NCBI GenBank assembly: GCA_017347445.1
Contig: AP021856.1
Coordinates: forward strand, 1,496,613 to 1,560,612
From: Candidatus Brocadia pituitae
GTDB lineage: Bacteria > Planctomycetota > Brocadiia > Brocadiales > Brocadiaceae
Direction: 5' to 3'
DNA: 64,000 nt
The notes under the pieces are model-generated. The model was not told where the DNA came from. It saw only the letters and a program-made list of their open reading frames with translations, and did no database searches. Both the position numbers and the translations under genes were made by a program. Position 1 is the stretch's first letter. Every line of letters begins with the position of its first letter. This document shows, piece by piece, positions 43,095-51,361 of the stretch.

Positions 43095-44723
43095 CTAAGG
43101 CCGTTTCTGAATACCGAAGGCCTTCATTTGAGATGCCAGGGTGGTAGGTTTCATGCCGAGAAGTTCCGATGCTCCACCATGGCCTGACACCTTCCAATGT
43201 GTTTGATGGAGAGCTGCCAGGATATTTTCTTTTTCCAGCTTTTTTAAATCCTCATACGTTAGGATTCCTTCGGATTGTTTCATGCGTTTGACATGAGTGG
43301 GCGCCTTCAGTAAGCCTTTTTCCATAGCACTTTCCGGCACATCTATTCGCAACTCCCTTCCTCCCGATAAAATTACTGCACGCTCAATCACATTGCGTAG
43401 TTCCCGTATATTTCCAGGCCAGTCGTAGTTCCGGAGCTGAAGAATGTGCTTTTCCTTTAAAGGCAATTGCTTCAGCCCCATGGTTTGACAGAGCTGTTTT
43501 AGAAATTCTTTTGCTAAAAGAGGTACGTCTTCCTTCCTGTCCCGGAGAGGAGCAATTTCCAGGGGAAAAGCGCTTAAGCGAAAGTACAGGTCCTGCCGGA
43601 ATCGTTTTGATTCCATTTCCTTCTTCAGATCCCGATTGGTAGCGGCAATCACTCGCACATTTACCCTGCGGGTCTTTTCCTCTCCAATCCTTTCGTATTC
43701 ACCTTCCTGGAGCACGCGCAGCAACTTGCTTTGCAGTTCAAGGGGGATATCCCCTACCTCATCAAGAAACAGGGTTCCCCCGTCTGCAAGCTGGAATCTT
43801 CCGGTACGATCTCTCAGCGCCCCGGTAAATGCGCCTTTCACGTGTCCAAAAAACTCGCTCTCAAAGAGTTCGCGCGGGATAGATGCGCAGTTGACTTTAA
43901 TGAGAGGATGGTCTTTTCGTCTGCTTTGTTGATGAATTGCCAGGGCGACGAGTTCTTTTCCTGTCCCTGATTCTCCATGAATAAGTACCGTCGTGTCAGT
44001 GGGCGCTACCAGCTCTATTTGTCGAAGAATTTTTTGCAATGCGGGACTCTGCCCTATGATATTTCCAAAATTATAACCACCGCGGACGGTGTCGCGGAGA
44101 TATTCATTTTCCAGTTCCAGTTGATGGCGTAATTGTTCAATTTCCTCAAATGCCCTGGCATTGGCAATAGCTGATGCCGCATTGTAAGCGAAGGTTCGAA
44201 GCATGACCAGGTGCGACTGTTCCAACACTTTTCGGCTGAAAAGGGCTAACACGCCAAGGGTTTCATCCCGAAACATTAATGGTTGACCGGCAAAACTGGC
44301 TATTTTTTCCTGCTTTGCCCATTCCTGATCCAGCAACCATGCAGGATTTTTGATGATATCATTACGTAAAATAGCCTTGCCGGTTCCTCCTATATAGCCT
44401 ATTTTCCCCGTTGCAGTAATGTTGTCCATTTCTTCAGTATAAAGAGGAAAGCGTTTATAATGCCCTTTAAGCCCCGTGTATCGTTGCTTATTATGAAACG
44501 ACCGGCCATTGCTCGCTACCAGATGCAGGCATTTCGTCTGATCGGGACAATTTTTTAACCACGGGCAGACATTGCATAGATCGCCGGGTCCTATGACCCA
44601 GATTCTGGCAAGGACAACATGAGGATCATCAGCCAACCCATTCACGATATTACGAAAAACGACATCCACTGCGCGTTCATTGGCTACTGACAAGGCGATG
44701 GATTGAAAGAATTCGATATTCAT
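43095..44723 (-). CDS. Sigma-54-dependent activator with GAF sensor and four-cysteine motif
   Basis: A 542-residue protein. N-terminal GAF-type domain (about 1-205) carrying C50, C53, C59 and C65 in LCNVCPWLKNCPDQTKC, a likely Fe-S cluster or metal site. Then the AAA+ domain with GESGTGKE (Walker A, about residue 250), GAFTGA (sigma-54 contact), and LFLDEVGDIP (Walker B). A Fis-type helix-turn-helix closes it (about 500-540, WKVSGHGGASELLGMKPTTLASQMKAFG). It is transcribed toward the HAO-type gene, their ends 81 bases apart. It probably senses redox state, NO or an oxygen species and opens a sigma-54 promoter. The target is unknown; the HAO gene is the obvious candidate but its promoter is not identified. 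Confidence 0.88.
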   Translation of the reverse strand: MNIEFFQSIALSVANERAVDVVFRNIVNGLADDPHVVLARIWVIGPGDLCNVCPWLKNCPDQTKCLHLVASNGRSFHNKQRYTGLKGHYKRFPLYTEEMDNITATGKIGYIGGTGKAILRNDIIKNPAWLLDQEWAKQEKIASFAGQPLMFRDETLGVLALFSRKVLEQSHLVMLRTFAYNAASAIANARAFEEIEQLRHQLELENEYLRDTVRGGYNFGNIIGQSPALQKILRQIELVAPTDTTVLIHGESGTGKELVALAIHQQSRRKDHPLIKVNCASIPRELFESEFFGHVKGAFTGALRDRTGRFQLADGGTLFLDEVGDIPLELQSKLLRVLQEGEYERIGEEKTRRVNVRVIAATNRDLKKEMESKRFRQDLYFRLSAFPLEIAPLRDRKEDVPLLAKEFLKQLCQTMGLKQLPLKEKHILQLRNYDWPGNIRELRNVIERAVILSGGRELRIDVPESAMEKGLLKAPTHVKRMKQSEGILTYEDLKKLEKENILAALHQTHWKVSGHGGASELLGMKPTTLASQMKAFGIQKRP

Positions 44724-45158
44724 GATTTCAAGTGTAAACTATGATTACGTTGGTTTCAACGAGATTTCGTATCTCCGCGCCCGAAGTTGTGATATGTACT
44801 CAGGAGTCTCATAAATCCCCCCGTTTACGGGGGGATTATGGGGGGGGAGAGCAACCGAAGGCCTAATTCAGCCGGGCCAAACCACGAGAGAATAACGAGT
44901 AATGCATCACTTCAATTTGAGAAAAAGGTGTTGGAGTAGGGAATTTGTGAAAGTGTGCGTATGGGGCTTTTGGAGATTGGGGCATCAGAGAATGATATAC
45001 CGATTATTCGGTATTTTAAAAAACTGCCAACGCTTGTCTTTTCTGAAACTGAAATAAATGAAAACTCAATGGTAAACACTCCATTTGTTTTTTGAGGTTT
45101 ATACGGATGTCATTTATTGCTCACCGCCTGGTTAACCAAGATAAGCTCATCTGAATTT
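44724..45158. other. Intergenic region with a C/G-run hairpin
   Basis: About 435 bases between the sigma-54 activator and a reverse-strand membrane gene. It includes an inverted repeat of the type CCCCCCGTTTACGGGGGG (44818-44835), a common intergenic repeat. The rest is AT-rich, with no gene I can support. The activator's promoter should lie at the left. Confidence 0.4.
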
Positions 45159-45635
45159 TTAGAGAATGCCTTTTTCAAGGTGATGCTTTCTCGATATTGC
45201 AAGAGCGGCATCTTTGAGCGTTACTTGCTTCCTGTAAGCCCAATCGACAACAGTCATCCAGAAAAGTCCCAGCAGGGCAGTTCCGCCCGCTGCCAGCATT
45301 CCAGAAGCAATCCAGCCTATTGGGCCAAAAAAATTAGTGACCTCTGCAACTAATCCCGATGCGCTTTTAGCAATTGCATATCCTCCCCCACCTGCCACAG
45401 CAATGAGGATTCCAGCCTTGCCAAGAATTTCGAGAATGCTATGCTCAGAGATCCTTTCGCTGAAGTACTCTTCGTAAATCATCGCGCACATGACCATATC
45501 CGTTGCGATGAGGGCGATATGTGACGGGATTTCTGCGCCTGGTTTTGGCACCCCGCCAATAACAATATTGCCCGCAGAAAATTCTGCAATCTTCAGTAGC
45601 GTTTTCCTGCGTTTACTCCACATGCTTTTTGACAT
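45159..45635 (-). CDS. Small membrane protein of unknown function
   Basis: A 158-residue protein starting MSKSMWSKRRKTLLK at 45635, with GGGAGGG upstream; an in-frame start nine codons earlier is less supported. The middle contains GAEIPSHIALIATDMVMCAMIYEEYF, then two glycine-rich hydrophobic stretches (about 80-100 and 108-135, FFGPIGWIASGMLAAGGTALLGLFW). It is an inner membrane protein with two or three spans. I do not recognise the family with confidence. No operon partner; the neighbouring sequence (45663-46077) holds a dispersed repeat. Confidence 0.6.
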   Translation of the reverse strand: MSKSMWSKRRKTLLKIAEFSAGNIVIGGVPKPGAEIPSHIALIATDMVMCAMIYEEYFSERISEHSILEILGKAGILIAVAGGGGYAIAKSASGLVAEVTNFFGPIGWIASGMLAAGGTALLGLFWMTVVDWAYRKQVTLKDAALAISRKHHLEKGIL

Positions 45636-45662
45636 GAAAAACCCTCCCTTATGCTTGACCAT

Positions 45663-46077
45663 TTGTTATTGTTAATAAAACCGTTATTCGGAGTACAAAC
45701 ACTTTGCTCTATGCAACCTGACATTTACCTATGTGTTGCCTGAAATATACCACAAAATCACTCTTTGTCAAATGATAAAGAATCGGGGGGCTTTCAGATA
45801 AAATTAGTAACATATTTTGTGCCCTGGAACCACAGATTCACAAGCTCAACCTTACAGTCCGGATAAATTTTGGTTGTTATATCTGCAGACTTGGTTTAGT
45901 CTGTTGTCTTCATTGGTCTGAATAATCATAGTGCAACAAAGCCGCAACCAAAAAGAGTTTCACCACAAAGCGCACAAAGTCTTACACAAAGGACACAAAG
46001 AAAAACTTACAAAAAAAAGAAGTTTTAAACGGTAATACTTTATATGCCTTCATTTTTCTTCGTCGCTCTTTTTGTCA
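45663..46077. other. Intergenic region with dispersed repeat
   Basis: About 415 bases holding the dispersed repeat at 45931-46043. The remainder, including the promoter side of the reverse-strand membrane gene at 45635, shows no gene or hairpin of note. Confidence 0.4.
45931..46043. repeat. Dispersed ACCACAGAGG-type repeat, second copy
   Basis: GTGCAACAAAGCCGCAACCA, then ACCACAAAGCGCACAAAG, then AAACTTACAAAAAAAAGAAG and GGTAATACTT. The blocks follow the same order as 39641-39742. It lies immediately upstream of the STAS-HATPase gene and may contribute its leader. Confidence 0.5.
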
Positions 46078-46938
46078 ATGCATAATCAATACGTAATAAA
46101 CCAAATTACAGAAGATACCTTCGAACAGTTTCTGCACGGCTATAAAGAGTCACAGGAAATTGACCTTCACGAGGTAACTTTTATTGATCCTTACGGCATG
46201 GTTGGCCTGCTTGAGATGGGAGTGTTTCTTAGATCAAAGGGGATCCAAAAGACTCTGTATCTTCCCGCATCAGAAGAGGTCCTCAAATACCTTGATCGGA
46301 TGGATTTTTTCAAATTTGCCGGTGGGTATTTCAACTTAAAACCGTCTCAACCGCAAATCTCAGAAAAATATCTGAGAAGCTCTTACTCGGATGTCCTCCT
46401 TGAAATCACACCCATAGAAAAGTCGGACGATATTCATTTCATTGTTGGGAAGGTGAAAGGCCGCGCCCAAGCAATCCTTGCAAGACATCTCCACTACGAT
46501 GAAAGGGCAATCAACGGTTTTATTGTGGCTCTTTCAGAAGTGTGTCAGAACATCATTGAGCATAGCAAAAATAAGGGGTTCGTAGGTATCCAGAAATATT
46601 ATTTTCAAAATATGAATAAGCATGTCGTAAAAATTGCCGTTATGGACATTGGTATAGGTTTCAGGATTTCCTTATCGGAAAGATTTTCATTGAAAAATGA
46701 CATTGAAGCTATTGAAAAGGTAATTCTTCACGGTGCTTCCAGATATGCCGAAAAGGGCAGGGGGCACGGGCTTGCCGCCGTAAGGCGCTTTGTCAGCCAA
46801 TGGAACGGCAAACTTTCTATTCGTTCGGGCACTGCAAAACGCGCGATAATACCTGCATGGGCATGGGGGAGAGAGAAAGAAATCCATCTCACCCAATTCC
46901 CCGGTACCCAGATCAACATCCTCCTGCCTGAAATATGA
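46078..46938 (+). CDS. STAS-like domain fused to a histidine-kinase-type ATPase domain
   Basis: A 286-residue cytoplasmic protein from ATG 46078. The first 100 residues look STAS-like (IDLHEVTFIDPYGMVGLLEMG). From about 120 the Bergerat ATP-binding fold follows: N box with ALSEVCQNIIEHS, G1 DIGIGF, and G2 GRGHGLAAVRRF. There is no HisKA dimerisation domain, so this is an anti-sigma-factor-type (SpoIIAB/RsbW-like) kinase rather than a two-component sensor. It could control a sigma factor or partner-switching protein. No sigma factor is adjacent. The 3' end has a decayed copy at 47690-47840, beyond the mazEF pair. Confidence 0.75.
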   Translation: MHNQYVINQITEDTFEQFLHGYKESQEIDLHEVTFIDPYGMVGLLEMGVFLRSKGIQKTLYLPASEEVLKYLDRMDFFKFAGGYFNLKPSQPQISEKYLRSSYSDVLLEITPIEKSDDIHFIVGKVKGRAQAILARHLHYDERAINGFIVALSEVCQNIIEHSKNKGFVGIQKYYFQNMNKHVVKIAVMDIGIGFRISLSERFSLKNDIEAIEKVILHGASRYAEKGRGHGLAAVRRFVSQWNGKLSIRSGTAKRAIIPAWAWGREKEIHLTQFPGTQINILLPEI

Positions 46939-47048
46939 TTGTTTCCCTGTTGTGGTATTGAGTGTGCTAAAGCGCATAAGATATTGTAATTCAGTATTCT
47001 TTGTGGTATTCTATTTTACATGATATAGTATTATAAGGAGGGTATAAG

Positions 47049-47324
47049 ATGCCGGTCACAAAACTTGGGATAAGCGTTCCTAAAGAACTTCTTGAAGAAG
47101 TAGATATGATATCAAAAGAATTAAAAAAGAATAGAAGTGAAGTTATCCGGGATGCAATAACGAAAATGATAAATGCTTACAGGAGACAACAGGCCATAGA
47201 AAAGGCAGAAAAAATTTACAAAGAGATTGCGGAAGACGACAAGCGTCTTGGGGAAGATTTATTGAGCATCTGCGAAAAGCCCGGTGCAAAATATAAAGCT
47301 TGCAGGAAGACAAAGAGGAAATGA
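47049..47324 (+). CDS. Ribbon-helix-helix (CopG/MazE-like) antitoxin
   Basis: A 91-residue protein with TKLGISVPKELLEEVDMISKELKKNRSEVIRDAI, the ribbon-helix-helix pattern of CopG-type antitoxins, followed by a basic tail that should contact the toxin. AAGGAGG precedes the ATG. Its TGA overlaps the toxin ATG by 4 bases (ATGA at 47321-47324), so the pair is translationally coupled. It represses its own promoter in such systems. It lies between the STAS-HATPase gene and a decayed copy of that gene's 3' end. Confidence 0.85.
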   Translation: MPVTKLGISVPKELLEEVDMISKELKKNRSEVIRDAITKMINAYRRQQAIEKAEKIYKEIAEDDKRLGEDLLSICEKPGAKYKACRKTKRK

Positions 47325-47680
47325 AACAACCAAAAAGAGGCGAGATATACTTTCTTGATTTCCGCCCTTCAAAAGGCAGGGAAATGAAAGGTAGCCATCC
47401 TGCCGTAGTCATTCAAAACGATGTTGGTAATAAAGTAAGCAGTCTTATCATAGTAGCCGCCATAACAAGCAATCTCAAGGTAGCTGACCTTCCTGTTGGT
47501 GTTATGATAATGCCAGAAGAAAGCGGTCTCTCTCATAAATCAGTTATTCACCTTGGGCAGATATACACCATTGATAAAGAAAGACTTGAGAATTATGTCG
47601 GAATGCTTTCTCTGAGTAAGATGTTGGAAGTTGATAAGGCAATTGAGATAAGCCTGGGATTGAACGAATTTTGGAAGTAG
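47321..47680 (+). CDS. MazF-type endoribonuclease toxin
   Basis: A 119-residue protein from MKQPKRGEIYFLDFRPSKG at 47321. RGEIYFLDFRPSKGREMKGSHPAVVIQND is the conserved MazF N terminus (the Arg and the loop that binds RNA), and SVIHLGQIYTIDKERLENYVGML the conserved C-terminal region. MazF cuts mRNA at short sites; the antitoxin at 47049 neutralises it. Length is standard. A longer TTG-started frame (47300) is unlikely, given the ATGA overlap. Confidence 0.88.
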   Translation: MKQPKRGEIYFLDFRPSKGREMKGSHPAVVIQNDVGNKVSSLIIVAAITSNLKVADLPVGVMIMPEESGLSHKSVIHLGQIYTIDKERLENYVGMLSLSKMLEVDKAIEISLGLNEFWK

Positions 47681-47689
47681 GTCACGGCT

Positions 47690-47840
47690 ATATTGGAGTA
47701 AGGCGTGTTGCCCATCAATGGAACGGCAAACTTTCCATCTGTTCGAAGACCGCTAAATTTTCATAATACCTTTATTGGCAGAATATGAATCCAATCTCGC
47801 CTATTTCCCCGATGCCCGGATCAACACCCTTCTGCATGAG
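47690..47840 (+). pseudogene. Decayed copy of the 3' end of the STAS-HATPase gene
   Basis: The stretch AATGGAACGGCAAACTTTC (47716-47734) is identical to the HATPase gene (46800-46818). Further downstream, CCCCGATGCCCGGATCAACA resembles CCCCGGTACCCAGATCAACA of 46899-46918. Between these the sequence is recognisable but has lost the frame through several indels. It therefore lies in the same order and orientation as the true gene end, one mazEF module away. Confidence 0.7.
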
Positions 47841-47843
47841 GTC

Positions 47844-48377
47844 TTATTTTTGTTCACCGGATAACCCGGTTATTAAGGACTTTATTTCGTTATCGATCAG
47901 CGGCTTATGATATGCCTGATGGTAGACTATCTTTAATGCCTGATCAACAATCAGTATCTTGCATTTGTTATCCAGTCCCCCAAGCGCCTTTGTTACGGCG
48001 CCATCCCAGTCCAAGAGAAAAGGGATCTCTTTTGACGTCGGGTCTTGAGCTGAAATTTTCGACTTAAGCACCCCTCTTGGAATCAGTGCAGGTCTCTTCC
48101 GCAAATCCATGATCGAAATTATCTGTGTTAACGGATTGTCCTGGATCACCTTTTTCAACTCTGTTTTACCGTTGATTGCATCCTGAAGGGTTGTCTTGCT
48201 TTGCAAAACAACCAGGGTTATCTTGTCTTTCAAATAAGACGATGAATACTTCTTGCCATGCGGGTCTTCCAGGTTAAAATCAACAAACGTATTCCCTACT
48301 TCAACACCGGAACCAACAAGGGGGATCAAATGTACCAGAGATACTGCCATAAAAAACCAGCACAAGGTATTTTTCAT
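47844..48377 (-). CDS. Exported thioredoxin-fold protein without CxxC
   Basis: A 177-residue protein with a signal peptide (to about residue 23). GNTFVDFNLEDPHGKKYSSSYLKDKITLVVLQ is a typical AhpC/TSA-like entry into the thioredoxin fold, and EIPFLLDWDGAVTKALGG and KILIVDQALKIVYHQAYHKP are later strands. The usual cysteine pair is absent (residues around 55-65 read LVVLQSKTTL), so it is unlikely to be a redox thioredoxin and more likely a binding or chaperone variant. Possible role in assembling exported metalloproteins is inference. The reverse-strand promoter is in 48378-48500. Confidence 0.65.
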   Translation of the reverse strand: MKNTLCWFFMAVSLVHLIPLVGSGVEVGNTFVDFNLEDPHGKKYSSSYLKDKITLVVLQSKTTLQDAINGKTELKKVIQDNPLTQIISIMDLRKRPALIPRGVLKSKISAQDPTSKEIPFLLDWDGAVTKALGGLDNKCKILIVDQALKIVYHQAYHKPLIDNEIKSLITGLSGEQK

Positions 48378-48854
48378 ACGCTATAACCTTTCTCAACAGA
48401 TTGTTGACAGTTAAGGCAACCAACGTTCTTTCCTTGAAATAGCTACTATACTATCATGACCGTGAAATTTCACGAAAATATTTGAAAAGTTAGTTCCCTT
48501 AATAACGATGTTTGTCAAATGGTGTATGGGTGAAGCATTTGCCTGTTTGGGCATGAACGTATCTATGCAAATGATAGCAAATGCTTCACCCATACCTTCT
48601 CAAGAAGCTAAATTGTTACAAAAAAAAGTAATATGTTTCTGACAATCTGGCTGTTTATTCAAATTTTCCGTTGACATATTATTTTATAAAATTACAATTC
48701 AATTGAATCAATAGAATATGCTGCTTGTCTTTGATAATAAATATTTGACCAAAGAGTATTATGATAAATACCGATAAATCCCCTCTGTCAAGAGGGGTTG
48801 GGGGTGTGTACCTTATCTCTTTACAAAAATTGTGATAATGGAGGATATTCAGGT
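48378..48854. other. Intergenic region with repeat copy E
   Basis: About 480 bases between divergent genes. It contains the repeat element at 48502-48619, AT-rich sequence, and an inverted C/G block (TCCCCTCTGTCAAGAGGGG, 48779-48797). A GGAGGATATTCAGGT leader precedes the next ATG at 48855. Confidence 0.45.
48502..48619. repeat. Interspersed element with inner palindrome (copy E)
   Basis: The right terminus TTCTCAAGAAGCTAAATTG plus TTAC (48597-48619) matches the family. The left terminus is strongly diverged (ATAACGATGTTTGTCAAA, about 48502). Inside, GTATGGGTGAAGCATTTGC (48524-48542) pairs exactly with GCAAATGCTTCACCCATAC (48577-48595). The inner palindrome is the same type as in copy D, in a diverged form. 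Confidence 0.6.
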
Positions 48855-49088
48855 ATGAAAGATGGCCTTAATAAAGAGGCATTAAAAAAGTATTATCATA
48901 AAACCTTAGAGAAATTTAAAAAATACTACAATGACCCTGAGCAGCATCACAAGATACTCACAGAACTGGGATTTACCTACGTGGATGACGGCTGCGACGG
49001 CTTTTGCCCTGAGTGTGAACAAAAGCCGGACTGCAAGGTATATGAAGAGTTGAAGGATGAGTGGGAAGGGTTTTATCGTAATAATTAA
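48855..49088 (+). CDS. Small cysteine-containing protein of unknown function
   Basis: A 77-residue protein from MKDGLNKEALKKYYHKTL at 48855, preceded by GGAGGATATTCAGGT. The last third has DDGCDGFCPECEQKPDCKVY, a possible zinc site of four cysteines. The N-terminal half is helical and basic (YHKTLEKFKKYYND). There is no signal peptide. Good Shine-Dalgarno and codon use support it. I do not recognise the family. Confidence 0.6.
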   Translation: MKDGLNKEALKKYYHKTLEKFKKYYNDPEQHHKILTELGFTYVDDGCDGFCPECEQKPDCKVYEELKDEWEGFYRNN

Positions 49089-49302
49089 TATTTCGTTATG
49101 ACGAATTTTACTACCACATTGCCCGCTGTCCCCCAGGCAATAAAATACCTCGTAGGACTTCAGATGGGGATTGGGTTGTAAAGGGATTTAAAGAGTATCT
49201 ATGCAATTTTTGTTGATACAAAGGTAGTATCAAATATTATGAAACTTCTTTTGTTTCCCATAATTTGTTAGTTTGCAGATGAAGACAACTATAAAATGGT
49301 CT

Positions 49303-49625
49303 TATGCAAAGAGCAAAAATTTATCATGACATTACATCTGCAGATAACGATGACAATAAATATGCTGTGGATGTGAAAAGCACTTATAGTCGGATAAGAA
49401 AAATTCGATGATTACTGGATGACAAATATAAAAAGCTGTGTTATATTTTGCATTATTTCAGTCTTGCATCATAAAAAGGCCATTTAAGAAATAGCCCATG
49501 ATTATGGTTATGAACCCAAAGAAATAAACGGGTCTGATAAATACGATGTATCAATATGGGAATGGACGGAAGGGGGTAATAGAAAGTTGAACGAATGGAA
49601 AGCGGCGAAAAGAGGGGGCATCTGA
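49303..49625 (+). pseudogene. Coding-like remnants in a long gap
   Basis: The 600 bases from 49089 to 49685 have no intact gene. At 49303 a 35-codon frame starts MQRAKIYHDITSADNDD. At 49488-49625 another frame reads EIAHDYGYEPKEINGSDKYD followed by VSIWEWTEGGNRKLNEWKAA. Both look like genuine protein sequence but lie in different frames separated by stops, so this is probably a broken gene. No family recognised. Confidence 0.3.
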
Positions 49626-49685
49626 TACAATTAGTGGATGCAAAACGAAAGAAGTACATTTAAAGAGAGAGGAAGGATATGATAC

Positions 49686-50528
49686 ATGGCAATACACCCG
49701 GAATACGATGTAGAGAAGATGTCTGACAACGAAATCCTGGACAAACTTAACACCTTTGGACTCAATATCACTATAGAAGGGTTTAAAGAGGTGGCATCAG
49801 ACACCAAATCGCCAAGCAAATTAGCGCACCGGTGGTCAGAACCAATCTATCATTTTTATTACAATGCCATTTCTGAACTCTGGAAAAGACATCTCACCCA
49901 TGTAAAGAATCCAGAGATTCTAGCTGACCTTGTGGAAGACATCATGAATACCTACGATGATAACAGAGATAAGCTCGACCGCGAAGTATTTCTGAGTGTC
50001 TATGACAAATTGAAAAAATTGTATCACGATCTTCTTAAGGAAGGCGGAACCCCGGATAAAGCACTTTACCGAGAGGTTGAGGAGGTTGTTTATGATGACA
50101 TTGAAGGATTTATATCAGAAATTATTCCTGGATTTCCCGGTCATGGACTGGTAGACGAAGCGGTAGGCCTTGGACGATGGTTTGCTCAGTTTTCTGAACA
50201 CCCAAATGAATTGTTAAAAAAGGTTGGAGGTATCCTTGCGGAAGCGGGTAGGAGAGAAGACGCCGTAAAACAGATAAATGAAAATCTGCAAATTTCCCCA
50301 AATGATGTATGGGCCGTTGTACATGCCGGAGACGCAATGATTAAACTCGGAGATAGCGAGGCGGCGGAGGGTTATTTCCTTAAGGCATACAGAATGGTAA
50401 AGGACAAATCCAATAAGATCGAAATCCTTGAAAGGATAATCAATCTTTATCGTGCAATACACTGCCATGAAAAGGGGCTCAAATTCGAAGATGAGTACGT
50501 CGAGCTTACCGGGCAACAAAACCCATAG
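49686..50528 (+). CDS. TPR-type protein, SEC-C tail displaced by a frameshift
   Basis: A 280-residue protein. Residues 1-185 are helical and unrecognised ([19 protein letters not shown]-like region and [20 protein letters not shown]). Residues 190-275 look like tetratricopeptide helices ([34 protein letters not shown]). The frame stops at 50528. In the -1 frame the sequence continues [20 protein letters not shown] and ends with [14 protein letters not shown], a SEC-C zinc motif ([13 protein letters not shown]). SEC-C tails are usually part of such proteins, so a one-base change between about 50505 and 50528 has probably detached it. GAGAGAGGAAGG precedes the ATG. Confidence 0.75.
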   Translation: MAIHPEYDVEKMSDNEILDKLNTFGLNITIEGFKEVASDTKSPSKLAHRWSEPIYHFYYNAISELWKRHLTHVKNPEILADLVEDIMNTYDDNRDKLDREVFLSVYDKLKKLYHDLLKEGGTPDKALYREVEEVVYDDIEGFISEIIPGFPGHGLVDEAVGLGRWFAQFSEHPNELLKKVGGILAEAGRREDAVKQINENLQISPNDVWAVVHAGDAMIKLGDSEAAEGYFLKAYRMVKDKSNKIEILERIINLYRAIHCHEKGLKFEDEYVELTGQQNP

Positions 50529-50542
50529 AAGCAAAAGAAACT

Positions 50543-50620
50543 ATGGGCAGAAATGCGCCATGTCCCTGTGGTATCGGTAAAAAATACAAGAAGTGCTGCA
50601 TGAATAAAACATCAATTTAA
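50543..50620 (+). pseudogene. Detached SEC-C zinc-binding tail
   Basis: A 25-codon stretch beginning [19 protein letters not shown], in a frame different from the gene ending at 50528. CPCGxGxKYKKCC is the standard SEC-C motif (as at the end of SecA). The frame upstream of its ATG still reads as expected for linker sequence, which supports a frameshift over a separate small gene. Confidence 0.6.
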
Positions 50621-50673
50621 TTATGGATTTGTAATTCGATGTTAAGGAATTTCAAAGTATACTGTTTTTAGTG

Positions 50674-50746
50674 TGTCATTCCCACGAAAGTGGGAATCCA
50701 GGCATCTTTTTGGAGAACCTGGATTCCCGTTTACACGGGAATGACA
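50674..50746. repeat. Palindromic intergenic repeat (TCATTCCC-type)
   Basis: TGTCATTCCCACGAAAGTGG at the left is mirrored at the right by CCCGTTTACACGGGAATGAC. Each half is itself a small hairpin, with GAATCCAG and CTGGATTC pairing between them. Such double-hairpin repeats are widespread between bacterial genes. It lies between the TPR gene and the regulator at 50786. Confidence 0.75.
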
Positions 50747-50785
50747 AAGTAACGCAAAGTCGTAGCCATAACAGCCAAATTCAAA

Positions 50786-51346
50786 ATGAATTGTTACAAT
50801 CTTTATAAACTCCTGAAAGAAGAGCTGGGAAACGGCTCGAATGACCTTGTTACCCGGCAGTCAGGACAGGCAGTTAGGGGGCGTATTGAAAGGGATCTCG
50901 CACAGGAGAAAGGCGGAGTAATCGTTGCCCTTGATTTTTCCAGGATAGGGATTATCGATTATTCATGTGCCGACGAGATCGTGGCAAAACTAGTGTCCAG
51001 GCTTCTGAGTAGTGAATATGGAGACAAATACCTTACCCTGACAGGCCTTAATGAAAACCAAAAGGAAAATATTGAAGTGGCCCTTGAACGGAAAGACCTC
51101 GCCGTTATGGGGGAGATGCGGGATGGAAAACATATCCTGCTGGGAAGTCTAAATAAATATCTCAAGGAGACATTAACCCTCATCCTCAAAAAAGGAAAAA
51201 TTTCTGCAAAAGACCTCTCGGAAACCCTGAAACTGGAATCCAACACAAGCGGGACAAGGCTTTTGAACCTCCACAAGAAGCGCCTGGTAAAACGAACCGA
51301 TGAAATGATGGCGGGCGGGAAGGTATGGGTGTATGAAAAGATCTAA
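50786..51346 (+). CDS. STAS-like (DUF4325-type) protein with C-terminal winged helix
   Basis: A 186-residue protein. VIVALDFSRIGIIDYSCADEIVAKLV (about 46-73) is the STAS-like segment, with Asp and Ser in the position that is phosphorylated in anti-sigma antagonists. The last 60 residues (LILKKGKISAKDLSETLKLESNTSGTRLLNLHKKRLVKR) form a winged helix of the type used for regulated binding of DNA or a partner. It is therefore a likely partner-switching or transcription-control protein and might act with the STAS-HATPase protein at 46078. No Shine-Dalgarno is obvious. Converges on corA. Confidence 0.75.
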   Translation: MNCYNLYKLLKEELGNGSNDLVTRQSGQAVRGRIERDLAQEKGGVIVALDFSRIGIIDYSCADEIVAKLVSRLLSSEYGDKYLTLTGLNENQKENIEVALERKDLAVMGEMRDGKHILLGSLNKYLKETLTLILKKGKISAKDLSETLKLESNTSGTRLLNLHKKRLVKRTDEMMAGGKVWVYEKI

Positions 51347-51361
51347 AAATCGCTGCTTGTT

